Source: Bordetella genomosp. 13
Lineage (GTDB): Bacteria > Pseudomonadota > Gammaproteobacteria > Burkholderiales > Burkholderiaceae_B
DNA: 64,000 nt
NCBI RefSeq assembly: GCF_002119665.1
Contig: NZ_CP021111.1
Coordinates: 930,001-994,000, forward strand
Reading direction: 5' to 3'
How positions within the stretch are numbered: the first letter of the stretch is position 1; the number at the start of each line of letters is the position of its first letter. A program made the translations under genes and the position numbers. Under the pieces are notes generated by a model that ran no database searches, was not told where the DNA came from, and saw only the letters and a program-made list of their open reading frames with translations. This document shows positions 8,915-15,941 of this stretch, in pieces.

Positions 8915-9898
8915 TTATTGGGTGGCCTGGATGCGCTTGACCAGGTCCTGCATCTGCGGCGTGGTCACGAAGCGCTTGTAGACCGGCTGCACCGCCGCCT
9001 GGAACGAGGCCTTGTCGACCTCGACCACCTGCGAACCGGCCTTCTCGACCACCGCGCGCGACTTGGCTTCGCGCTCGGCCCACAGCTTGCGCATGTAGGG
9101 CACGGATTCGCGCGCGGCGTCTCGCAGCAGCTTCTGGTCCGCCGCGGACAGGCGATCCCACTGGCGCTTGGAAAACAGCAGGATCTCGGGCGTCATGGTG
9201 TGCTCGGTCAGCGAGTAGTACTTGGCCACTTCGTAGTGGTGCCCGCTTTCGTAGCTGGGAAAATTGTTTTCGGCGGCGTCCACCAGGCCCGTCTTCAGCG
9301 CGGTGTAGACCTCGCCCATGGGCATGGGCGTGGCGTTGCCGCCGATGGCCTCCACCATGGCAACCGACAGGTCGGATTGCTGCACGCGGATCTTCATGCC
9401 CTTGGTATCGGCCACGCTCTTGACGGGCTTGTTGCGCGTGTACATGGAGCGCGAGCCGCTGTCGTACCACGCCAGGCCGACGAATCCCGCCTTCTCGCAG
9501 GCGCTGAGCATCTCGGTGCCGACGTCGCCGTCCAGGACCGCGTGCAGATGCTCCTTGGAGCGGAACAGGAAGGGCAGCGAGGGTACGCGCGTGACCTCGC
9601 AGATGTTGTGCATGGCCGCGCTGCTGACGCGGGCCATGGCCAGCGCGCCCAGCTTGACCTGTTCGATCGAGTCGTTCTCGTTGCCCAGCGCGCTGCCGGA
9701 ATAGACGCGGATGGTGAGTTTGCCGCCGCTGCGTTCCTTGACCGTCTCGGCCATCTGGCGCACGGCCATGACGGTGGGATAGTCGTCGGGATGGATGTCC
9801 GCCGATCTGAGTTCGGCGGCCTGGGCGGCGGTCGCCAGGGCGACAGAGGTCAGCAGCGCGCCGGCCAGGGCCGGGCGCAAGAAGGTAGTGCGCAACAT
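8915..9898 (-). CDS. TRAP transporter substrate-binding protein (DctP type)
   Basis: The 327-residue protein begins with a signal peptide (hydrophobic LAGALLTSVALATAAQAAE), so the mature protein is periplasmic. The DctP fold signature is present: YSGSALGNENDSIEQVKLGALAM, the KSVADTKGMKIRV segment, and MPMGEVYTALKTGLVDAAENN. The arginine in KIRVQ is the usual carboxylate clamp, so an organic acid ligand is expected. The ribosome site aggag precedes the ATG. It is read with the lactonase upstream and the two permeases downstream. Confidence 0.94.
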   Translation of the reverse strand: MLRTTFLRPALAGALLTSVALATAAQAAELRSADIHPDDYPTVMAVRQMAETVKERSGGKLTIRVYSGSALGNENDSIEQVKLGALAMARVSSAAMHNICEVTRVPSLPFLFRSKEHLHAVLDGDVGTEMLSACEKAGFVGLAWYDSGSRSMYTRNKPVKSVADTKGMKIRVQQSDLSVAMVEAIGGNATPMPMGEVYTALKTGLVDAAENNFPSYESGHHYEVAKYYSLTEHTMTPEILLFSKRQWDRLSAADQKLLRDAARESVPYMRKLWAEREAKSRAVVEKAGSQVVEVDKASFQAAVQPVYKRFVTTPQMQDLVKRIQATQ

Positions 9899-9980
9899 GG
9901 GTGTCTCCTTGGGGGGCTTGCTGCGGTTTCTTTCTTATGTATGCGGCCGTCTTCTGCGGGCGGCCGGGAAACGGTGGCGG

Positions 9981-10883
9981 CTAGCCGGCGTAAGCGGGTT
10001 CCTCCAGGCCGCGTACGCCGGGCCGCAGCGCATAGACGGCGCCATCCAGCGCCTCGTCCGGGGTGTCCGGGGCGCGGATGCTGGTGACGAACAGGGTGCG
10101 CAGGTCGGTGTCGCCGAACGCGCACATGGCGACCCGCGGAACGGGCACCGACAGCGTGCGGTCGAGGCGGCCGTCGGGGGTGTAGCGATAGATCCTGCCG
10201 GCCTGGTTGCCGCAGATCCAGTAGCAGCCGTCGGCGTCGATGGCGGCGCCGTCGGGGCGTCCCGCGGGCAGGGCGGGGATGAACACGCGGCGATTGCTGG
10301 GCAGGCCTGCGTCGGTGTCGTAGTCGTAGGCCCAGACCACCTGGCGGGAGCCGTGGGAGTCGGACAGGTACATGGTGGCGCCGTCCGGGCTGAAGGCCAT
10401 GCCGTTGGAGACGATGAGGTCGTCGTCGATGGGGCTGTCGATGCGGCCCGCGGCGTAGCGGTACAGGCGGCCATGCGGCTGGGCCAGCGCCATGTCCTGC
10501 ACCATCGTGCCGGCCCAGAAGCGGCCCTGGCGGTCGCAGCGGCCGTCGTTGAAGCGCATGCCGGGGGCGGCGTGGCGCACGGCGGCCAGCTGCCGCGGCG
10601 CCGGAGCCGGCTGCCCGGCCTGCAGCGCGGGAAGCTGATGGATGCCGTTTTCCATGGCCAGCAGCCAGCCGTCGGGGTGTATGGCAATGCAGCCTGCCTG
10701 TTCGGGCAGGGCCCATTGCGCGACCTGCGCATCGGCCGGCCGCCAGCGCCACAGCGTACGGCCGGGAATGTCGGTCCAGTACAGGGCCTGCTCGGCCGGA
10801 TGCCAGACCGGGCTTTCGCCCACGCCGCAGCGCATCTGTCCGATGCGCTCGGCCGGAATGTGTTCTTCAGGAGGGCGGCTCAT
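9981..10883 (-). CDS. SMP-30/gluconolactonase family lactonase
   Basis: This 300-residue six-bladed propeller enzyme hydrolyses sugar lactones using a divalent metal. Metal-site residues are visible: Glu23 in CGVGESPVW, Asn/Asp in RFNDGRCDRQGRFWAGTM, and Asn/Asp in SNGMAFSPDGATMYLSDS. ATG 10881-10883 is chosen because the conserved fold begins just after it; an ATG 21 codons upstream would add a basic tail with no family match. Next to a TRAP system and a 5-dehydro-4-deoxyglucarate dehydratase, an aldarate or uronate lactone is the likely substrate (inference). Confidence 0.88.
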   Translation of the reverse strand: MSRPPEEHIPAERIGQMRCGVGESPVWHPAEQALYWTDIPGRTLWRWRPADAQVAQWALPEQAGCIAIHPDGWLLAMENGIHQLPALQAGQPAPAPRQLAAVRHAAPGMRFNDGRCDRQGRFWAGTMVQDMALAQPHGRLYRYAAGRIDSPIDDDLIVSNGMAFSPDGATMYLSDSHGSRQVVWAYDYDTDAGLPSNRRVFIPALPAGRPDGAAIDADGCYWICGNQAGRIYRYTPDGRLDRTLSVPVPRVAMCAFGDTDLRTLFVTSIRAPDTPDEALDGAVYALRPGVRGLEEPAYAG

Positions 10884-10991
10884 GGCTCTACACCTTCGTG
10901 CTGCGTACGCCGGCTTCCGCCTTGGGAGCGGAATCGGCGCGGGCATGGTTCCTGTCGAGGTCCGCCGAAGTCAGGGTATTCATCAGCGTCT

Positions 10992-11008
10992 AGTACGTCG
11001 TCGTACAA
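10992..11008. promoter_or_regulatory. Operator-like dyad upstream of lactonase and FadR-type regulator
   Basis: The sequence agtacgtcgtcgtacaa contains arms gtacg and cgtac around tcgt. Read on the minus strand, TTGTACGACGA fits the TNGTNNNACNA form known for FadR-subfamily GntR regulators. It lies 68 bases before the regulator start and 109 bases before the divergent lactonase start. A related site is at 11884-11900. Confidence 0.5.
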
Positions 11009-11075
11009 CCTGAGCGCAGTATAATGAGGTCGAATTTTCAACGTCAAGCGCCCCGCGCGTCCGGGATATCCCTCG

Positions 11076-11810
11076 ATGAGTGCTCCCTCCGCACCCGTAC
11101 CCGCTGCCGCGCCGCGGCGTCCGCGCAATCTCGCCCAGGGCCTGGTCGAGGACTTCTCCGAGCGCATCCGCGGCGGCCAGATCTCGCCGGGCCAGAAGCT
11201 GCCCACCGAGTCCGAAATCATGCGGCAGTACGGCGTCAGTCGCACCGTGGTGCGCGAGGCCCTGTCGCGCCTGCAGGCCAGCGGGCTGGTCGAAACCCAC
11301 CATGGCGTGGGCACCTATGCGCTGGAGCCCAGTGGCGGCACCGATTTTCGCGTCGACCCCGCCGACATCGGCACGGTGCGCGACGTGCTGGTGCTGCTCG
11401 AGCTGCGCATCTGTCTCGAAAGCGAGGCCGCCGGGCTGGCGGCGCAGCGCCGCACCGAACAGCAGTTGGCGGAAATGCGTCGTGCGCTGGACGAGTTCCG
11501 CACCGCGCTGGATGCCGGCACCGACACCATCACGCCGGATTTCCGCTTTCACTTCCTCATCGCGCAGTCCACCGAGAACCGCTACTTCGCCGACCTGATG
11601 TCGCACCTGGGCTCGGCCATCATCCCGCGCACCCGCATCAATTCCGCCCGCTTCGCGCAAGAGAACCGCGAGCAATATCTGGCGCGCGTCAATCTCGAGC
11701 ACGAAGACATCTACGAAGCCATCCGGCGGCAGGATGCCGAGGGCGCCCGCGCCGCCATGCGCACGCACCTCAGCAACAGCCGCGAACGGCTGCGCCGCGC
11801 GGGCGACTGA
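11076..11810 (+). CDS. GntR-family regulator, FadR subfamily
   Basis: The 244-residue regulator has an N-terminal winged helix (residues about 20-85) with the family pattern LPTESEIMRQYGVSRTVVREALSRLQASGLVE. A C-terminal all-helical FCD effector domain follows, with the metal-site residues expected in DFRFHFLIAQSTENRY and in the closing LEHEDIYEAI and MRTHLSNSRERL. FadR-type FCD regulators commonly bind hydroxy or sugar acids and derepress catabolic genes. It is divergent from the lactonase/TRAP operon and precedes the dehydratase, and each flanking space holds a similar dyad. It is therefore proposed as the local repressor. Confidence 0.93.
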   Translation: MSAPSAPVPAAAPRRPRNLAQGLVEDFSERIRGGQISPGQKLPTESEIMRQYGVSRTVVREALSRLQASGLVETHHGVGTYALEPSGGTDFRVDPADIGTVRDVLVLLELRICLESEAAGLAAQRRTEQQLAEMRRALDEFRTALDAGTDTITPDFRFHFLIAQSTENRYFADLMSHLGSAIIPRTRINSARFAQENREQYLARVNLEHEDIYEAIRRQDAEGARAAMRTHLSNSRERLRRAGD

Positions 11811-11883
11811 GGTCGCCGCGCAACAGACAGGTTGCGCTTTGATCGCGCCGGCCGGACAGGGCTTGCTCCAAGTTGGGTCAAGA

Positions 11884-11900
11884 TGTACGATGTCATACAA
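11884..11900. promoter_or_regulatory. Operator-like dyad upstream of the dehydratase
   Basis: TGTACGA-TG-TCATACA is a 16-base dyad with one mismatch, 73 bases before the dehydratase ATG. On the minus strand it reads TTGTATGACAT, agreeing with the site at 10998-11008 at 8 of 11 positions. It probably binds the FadR-type regulator encoded just upstream. Confidence 0.5.
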
Positions 11901-11972
11901 ATAACGCTGCAATGAATCGGTGCTGCTGGGGCACCGTACGGTTGCAGCCGCTTTCCCCACGGAGAATCCCGC

Positions 11973-12902
11973 ATGTATTTCGATCACGCAGAACTCAAGC
12001 ACCGCCTGGGCAACGGCCTGCTGTCCTTCCCGGTCACCGACTTCAAGGCCGACGGCTCGTTCAACGAAGCCACGTATCGCGGCCGCCTGCAATGGCTGCA
12101 GCCTTTCGGCGCCTCGGTGCTGTTCGCGGCCGGCGGCACCGGCGAGTTCTTCTCGATCGAACAGGATGAGTACGCGCAGGTCGTGCGCGCCGCCACCGAC
12201 GAATGCCGCAAGGAAACGCCCATCGTGGCGGGCGTGGGACAGGGTACGCGCGCGGCCATCGGCTATGCGCGCGCCGCCGAAGAGAACGGCGCCAGCGGCA
12301 TCCTGCTGATGCCGCACTACCTTACCGAGGCGAGCCAGGACGGCATCGCCGCCCACATCGAGGCCGTCTGCCGCTCCACCAAGCTGGGCGTCGTGGTCTA
12401 CAACCGTGCGCAGTCGCAGGTGAACGCCGATACGCTGGCCCGCCTGGTCGAGCGGTGCCCGAACCTCATCGGCTTCAAGGACGGCGTGGGCAACATCGAA
12501 CTGATGATGTCGATCTACCACCGCCTGGGCGATCGCCTGGTGTATCTGGGCGGCCTGCCCACCGCCGAAATCTTTGCGCCGGCCTACCTGGCCATGGGCG
12601 TCAATACCTACTCGTCGGCCGTGTTCAACTTCATCCCCAAGACCGCGCTGCGCTTCTACGAAGCCTGCCGCGCCAGCGACACCGCCACTATCAAGGATCT
12701 GCTGAACCGCTTCTACTTCCCGCTGATCGCCCTGCGCAACCGCAAGGCCGGCTACGCCGTCAGCATGATCAAGGCGGGCGCCACGCTGGTCGGCCATACC
12801 GCCGGCCCGGTGCGCAGCCCGCTCACCGAGCTGAACGACGCCGAAGTGCAGATCCTGGCCGACCTGATCCGCGCCGTCGAACCGGAAGCGCTGAAGGGCT
12901 GA
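11973..12902 (+). CDS. kdgD: 5-dehydro-4-deoxyglucarate dehydratase
   Basis: This 309-residue class I (beta/alpha)8 aldolase-type enzyme of the DapA superfamily converts 5-dehydro-4-deoxy-D-glucarate to 2-oxoglutarate semialdehyde, CO2 and water. The Schiff-base lysine is Lys169 in [10 protein letters not shown] and the paired tyrosine is Tyr143 in VVVYNRAQ. The opening [13 protein letters not shown] and the segment GGTGEFFS match the KdgD branch rather than true DapA. A ggag site lies before the ATG. The other pathway enzymes (glucarate or galactarate dehydratase, semialdehyde dehydrogenase) are not in the window. Confidence 0.9.
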   Translation: MYFDHAELKHRLGNGLLSFPVTDFKADGSFNEATYRGRLQWLQPFGASVLFAAGGTGEFFSIEQDEYAQVVRAATDECRKETPIVAGVGQGTRAAIGYARAAEENGASGILLMPHYLTEASQDGIAAHIEAVCRSTKLGVVVYNRAQSQVNADTLARLVERCPNLIGFKDGVGNIELMMSIYHRLGDRLVYLGGLPTAEIFAPAYLAMGVNTYSSAVFNFIPKTALRFYEACRASDTATIKDLLNRFYFPLIALRNRKAGYAVSMIKAGATLVGHTAGPVRSPLTELNDAEVQILADLIRAVEPEALKG

Positions 12903-12936
12903 GGCGTCATGCCGGGATGCGTCGCCTTTTTCGACA

Positions 12937-12969
12937 TGACCGAAATTTGACGAAAATTTGACGCATTCC
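12937..12969 (+). promoter_or_regulatory. Three 11-bp direct repeats upstream of the LtaS-like gene
   Basis: Units tgaccgaaatt (12937-12947), tgacgaaaatt (12948-12958) and tgacgcattcc (12959-12969) follow one another with exact 11-bp spacing. Head-to-tail sites at one-helical-turn spacing are typical for OmpR/PhoB-type regulators. The regulator is not identified. Confidence 0.45.
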
Positions 12970-12975
12970 CGTCTA

Positions 12976-13000
12976 GCCTTCGATCCTTTCCATCGAAGGC
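12976..13000 (+). other. Stem-loop before the LtaS-like gene
   Basis: Perfect 9-bp arms gccttcgat (12976-12984) and atcgaaggc (12992-13000) flank a 7-base pyrimidine loop. There is no T-run. It could be a terminator-like hairpin for the dehydratase or a 5' UTR structure of the following gene. Confidence 0.5.
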
Positions 13001-13007
13001 AGTATCC

Positions 13008-13055
13008 ATGTTTCAAGCCGAAGGGCTGGCGGGGCAGGCAACATGCGCCGCCTGA
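13008..13055 (+). CDS. Possible 15-residue leader peptide
   Basis: An ATG at 13008 follows gaaggcag and opens a 15-codon frame (MFQAEGLAGQATCAA) whose stop at 13053-13055 overlaps the start of the LtaS-like gene at 13043. It could couple translation to the larger gene, or be chance. No other support is visible. Confidence 0.2.
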   Translation: MFQAEGLAGQATCAA

Positions 13056-14950
13056 GCCTGCGTTTCATCGTCGCCGTCCTGGCCCTGTTGACGCTGAGCC
13101 GGCTGGCGCTGGCGCTATGGCTGTGGGACCGTGTCGAGCGCTCCGGCGGCCTGGGGCCGCTGATGCTGGGCGGGTTGCGCATCGACGTCTGCCTCATCGG
13201 CATGGCCGTGGTGCTGCCCGCCGTGCTGTCTCCGTGGCTGGGGCATCGGCCCATCGGCGCGCGGCTGGCGGCATGGTGGTTCCGCGTGTGGTGGATGCTG
13301 ATCGTCCTGCTCGAGGTCTCCACGCCGCAGTTCATCTCCGAGTACGACTCGCGGCCCAACCGCCTGTACTTCGAGTACCTGGTGAACCCGCGCGAGGTCA
13401 GCGCCATGCTGTGGGAGGGCTACAAGGGCGTGCTGCTGGCCGCCTTCGTGGTGCTCGCGCTGGCGGCGTGGCTGTCGACCAGGCTGTTTCCCGCACGCCT
13501 GCAGGATCCGCCGATGGCCGGCTGGAAGCGGCCGCTGGCGACGCTGGTGATGTTGGCCGTGGCGGTGCTCGGCATACGGGGCACCCTGCAGCATCGGCCC
13601 ATCAACCCGTCGACCGTGGCCTACAGCAGCGACGCCATGGTGAACACGCTCGCGCTGAACTCGCTCTACAACGTCTTCGACGCCGCCTACCGCATGCGTG
13701 ACGAGCGCTCGTCCATGGCTGTCTATCCCGAGATGGAGGCCGACGAGATCAACCGCATCGTGCGCGCCACGGCCGGCCTGGCCGATCCTCCGCTCGACCC
13801 GCGCTATCCCAGCCTGCATAAGCAGCAGGCCACCGTGCGCCGCGACAAGCCGTTGAACGTGGTGATCGTGCTGCAGGAAAGCCTGGGGGCGCAGTACGTC
13901 AGCAGCCTGGGCGGCCGCGGCTACACGCCCAACCTGGACCGGCTGGCCAAAGAGGGCTGGATGTTCAACCGCGCGTACGCCACCGGCACGCGTTCGGTGC
14001 GCGGCCTCGAGGCCGTGACGGCGGGCTTCCTGCCCACGGTGGCCGAGGCCGTGCTGAAGCTGCCGCGTTCGCAGACGGGTTTCTTCACGCTGGCCGACCT
14101 GCTGGGCCGGCACGGCTACCACTCGCGCTTCATCTACGGCGGCGAGGCGCACTTCGACAACATGCGCAGCTTCTTCCTGGGCAATGGCTTCAACGAGGTG
14201 GTGGACCGCGGGAGCTTCGCCAATCCGGTGTTCGTCGGCTCCTGGGGCGCCTCGGACGAGGACATGTTCAATGAGCTGGACAAGCGCCTGCGCGAGGACG
14301 GCGACAAGCCCACCTTCACGCTGGCGTTCTCGGTCAGCAACCATTCGCCGTGGGAGTACCCGGCGGGGCGCATCGAGCCCGTGGGCGAGCCCGCGTCCGT
14401 CGAGAACACCGTGCGCTACGCCGACTGGGCGATCGGCGACTTCTTCGAACGCGCCCGCAAGGCGCCTTACTGGGACAACACGGTGTTCCTGGTGATCGCC
14501 GATCACGATGCGCGCGCCTGGGGCGAGAACCCCGTGCCGGTGCGGCATTTCCAGATTCCGGCGCTGATATTGGGCGGCAGCATCGCGCCGCGCAGCGACG
14601 ACCGCATCGTCAGCCAGATCGACATGGCGCCCACGCTGCTGTCGCTGATCGGACTGGACAATACCAACCCCATGCTGGGCGCCGACCTGACGCAACGCGA
14701 TCCGGGCCGCGCCATCATGCAGTTCGGCGACAACTTCGGGTATCTGAAGGGCGACCGGCTGCTGGTCATCGAGCCGCGCAAGCCGCCCCGGCAGTATGCC
14801 TACACGCGTCGGCCGTACGACCAGCAGGACGGCTACGAGGGCGTTACGGACGTCGATCCGCAGCTGAGCCAGGAAGCGCTGGCGCACGCGCTGTGGCCCA
14901 GCTGGGCGTATCGCGAAGAACGCTACAAACTGCCCGAAGGGGTGAAGTAG
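13043..14950 (+). CDS. LtaS-like membrane sulfatase/phosphotransferase
   Basis: The 635-residue inner-membrane protein has about four N-terminal membrane segments (residues about 7-160) and a large periplasmic alkaline-phosphatase-fold domain from about residue 270. Likely catalytic positions are Glu279 in VVIVLQESLG, Thr314/Thr316 in ATGTRSVRG, and Asp487-His488 in IADHDAR. The family includes LtaS and OpgB, which move phosphoglycerol or phosphoethanolamine groups onto glycans or lipids. The Gram-negative acceptor could be periplasmic glucan or LPS; this is inference. The stop lies next to the convergent IclR gene. Confidence 0.85.
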   Translation: MRRLSLRFIVAVLALLTLSRLALALWLWDRVERSGGLGPLMLGGLRIDVCLIGMAVVLPAVLSPWLGHRPIGARLAAWWFRVWWMLIVLLEVSTPQFISEYDSRPNRLYFEYLVNPREVSAMLWEGYKGVLLAAFVVLALAAWLSTRLFPARLQDPPMAGWKRPLATLVMLAVAVLGIRGTLQHRPINPSTVAYSSDAMVNTLALNSLYNVFDAAYRMRDERSSMAVYPEMEADEINRIVRATAGLADPPLDPRYPSLHKQQATVRRDKPLNVVIVLQESLGAQYVSSLGGRGYTPNLDRLAKEGWMFNRAYATGTRSVRGLEAVTAGFLPTVAEAVLKLPRSQTGFFTLADLLGRHGYHSRFIYGGEAHFDNMRSFFLGNGFNEVVDRGSFANPVFVGSWGASDEDMFNELDKRLREDGDKPTFTLAFSVSNHSPWEYPAGRIEPVGEPASVENTVRYADWAIGDFFERARKAPYWDNTVFLVIADHDARAWGENPVPVRHFQIPALILGGSIAPRSDDRIVSQIDMAPTLLSLIGLDNTNPMLGADLTQRDPGRAIMQFGDNFGYLKGDRLLVIEPRKPPRQYAYTRRPYDQQDGYEGVTDVDPQLSQEALAHALWPSWAYREERYKLPEGVK

Positions 14951-14951
14951 T

Positions 14952-15782
14952 TCAGGCGGATTTGCGCCGGCCGACGGCCGGCGGATACTCCGCGCCGTAG
15001 CCCAGTTTGCGCGACATCTGCTCGCCGGTCTGCAGGATCAGCGACAACAGATGGTCGGCATTGCGCTCCAGGCGCACGGTCAGCCCAGCCAGGCCGATGG
15101 CCGCCACCAGCTGACCATCGCGGCCGAACACCGGCGCGCCCAATCCGGTGGCCCCTTCCACCGACCCGCTCACGCGCATCACATAGCCTTGCGCGCGAGT
15201 CTTCTTCAACTCGTCCAGCAGCGCCTTGCGGCTGGTCAGCGAGTTCGCGGTCACCGGCTCCAGCACGGCCCTTTCCGCATAGGCCTGCTGTTGCGCGGGT
15301 GTGGAGTACGCCAGCATCACCAGGCCCGTGGAGGCCGCATGCAGCGGCCGGCGCGCGCCGACGCTCGCGCGAAAGCGCAGCCAGCTGTCCGACTCGATGA
15401 CCGCCACGTACATGAGCTCGTCGCCGTCGCGCTGCGGCACCGCCAGCATGACGGTCTCTTCGCTGGCGCCATGCAGCTGCTCCAGCAGGGCGCGCACATT
15501 CGCCGGGAAGCTGTCGCGGTCGTGGATGACCGCGGCCAGCTCGTACGAGGCGGGCCCCAGCCGATGGTGGCCATTGGCCGACTCGACGTAGCCGCCGGCC
15601 TCCAGCGAGCGCAGCAGGCTGAACAGGCTGGTCTTGGGCAGTTGCAGGCGTTCGCTCAATTGCACCAGCGACAAGCCATCGGGGCTGATCGCCAGTTCCT
15701 TCACGATCTGCATGACGCGCAGCGGCGCGCGCGGCGGCGGTACGCGTTCGTCGTCGCCGGCTGGGCTCTCTATCGATGCCAT
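14952..15782 (-). CDS. IclR-family transcriptional regulator
   Basis: The 276-residue regulator has an N-terminal winged helix (about residues 20-80; LSLVQLSERLQLPKTSLFSLLRSLEAGGYV) and a C-terminal GAF-like effector domain with the typical segment RPLHAASTGLVMLAY. ATG 15780-15782 is selected because the helix-turn-helix begins a few residues later; the frame stays open far upstream but that part overlaps the divergent operon. It diverges from the AtuA-type operon, and the 159-bp space holds a perfect dyad. It most likely controls that operon and itself. Confidence 0.93.
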   Translation of the reverse strand: MASIESPAGDDERVPPPRAPLRVMQIVKELAISPDGLSLVQLSERLQLPKTSLFSLLRSLEAGGYVESANGHHRLGPASYELAAVIHDRDSFPANVRALLEQLHGASEETVMLAVPQRDGDELMYVAVIESDSWLRFRASVGARRPLHAASTGLVMLAYSTPAQQQAYAERAVLEPVTANSLTSRKALLDELKKTRAQGYVMRVSGSVEGATGLGAPVFGRDGQLVAAIGLAGLTVRLERNADHLLSLILQTGEQMSRKLGYGAEYPPAVGRRKSA

Positions 15783-15840
15783 TGCAAGGATGGGCTGGGG
15801 TGAAACACAGGGTTGACGGAATTTAGCATGCATGCCTAGA

Positions 15841-15876
15841 ATTCTTATATAAAAATGCATATTCCGATATAAGAAT
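15841..15876. promoter_or_regulatory. Perfect 10-bp dyad overlapping divergent promoters
   Basis: Arms attcttatat (15841-15850) and atataagaat (15867-15876) are exact inverted copies around a 16-base AT-rich centre. Within them TTATAT and TATAAG stand 17 bases apart on each strand, so the same bases can act as -35 and -10 for both directions. This is a strong candidate IclR operator/promoter. Confidence 0.6.
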
Positions 15877-15941
15877 ACACGAAAAAATTGGGGGGGCCGC
15901 CGGGACAGGGCGAACCCACGCAATGGAGACGGAGGTAGACA

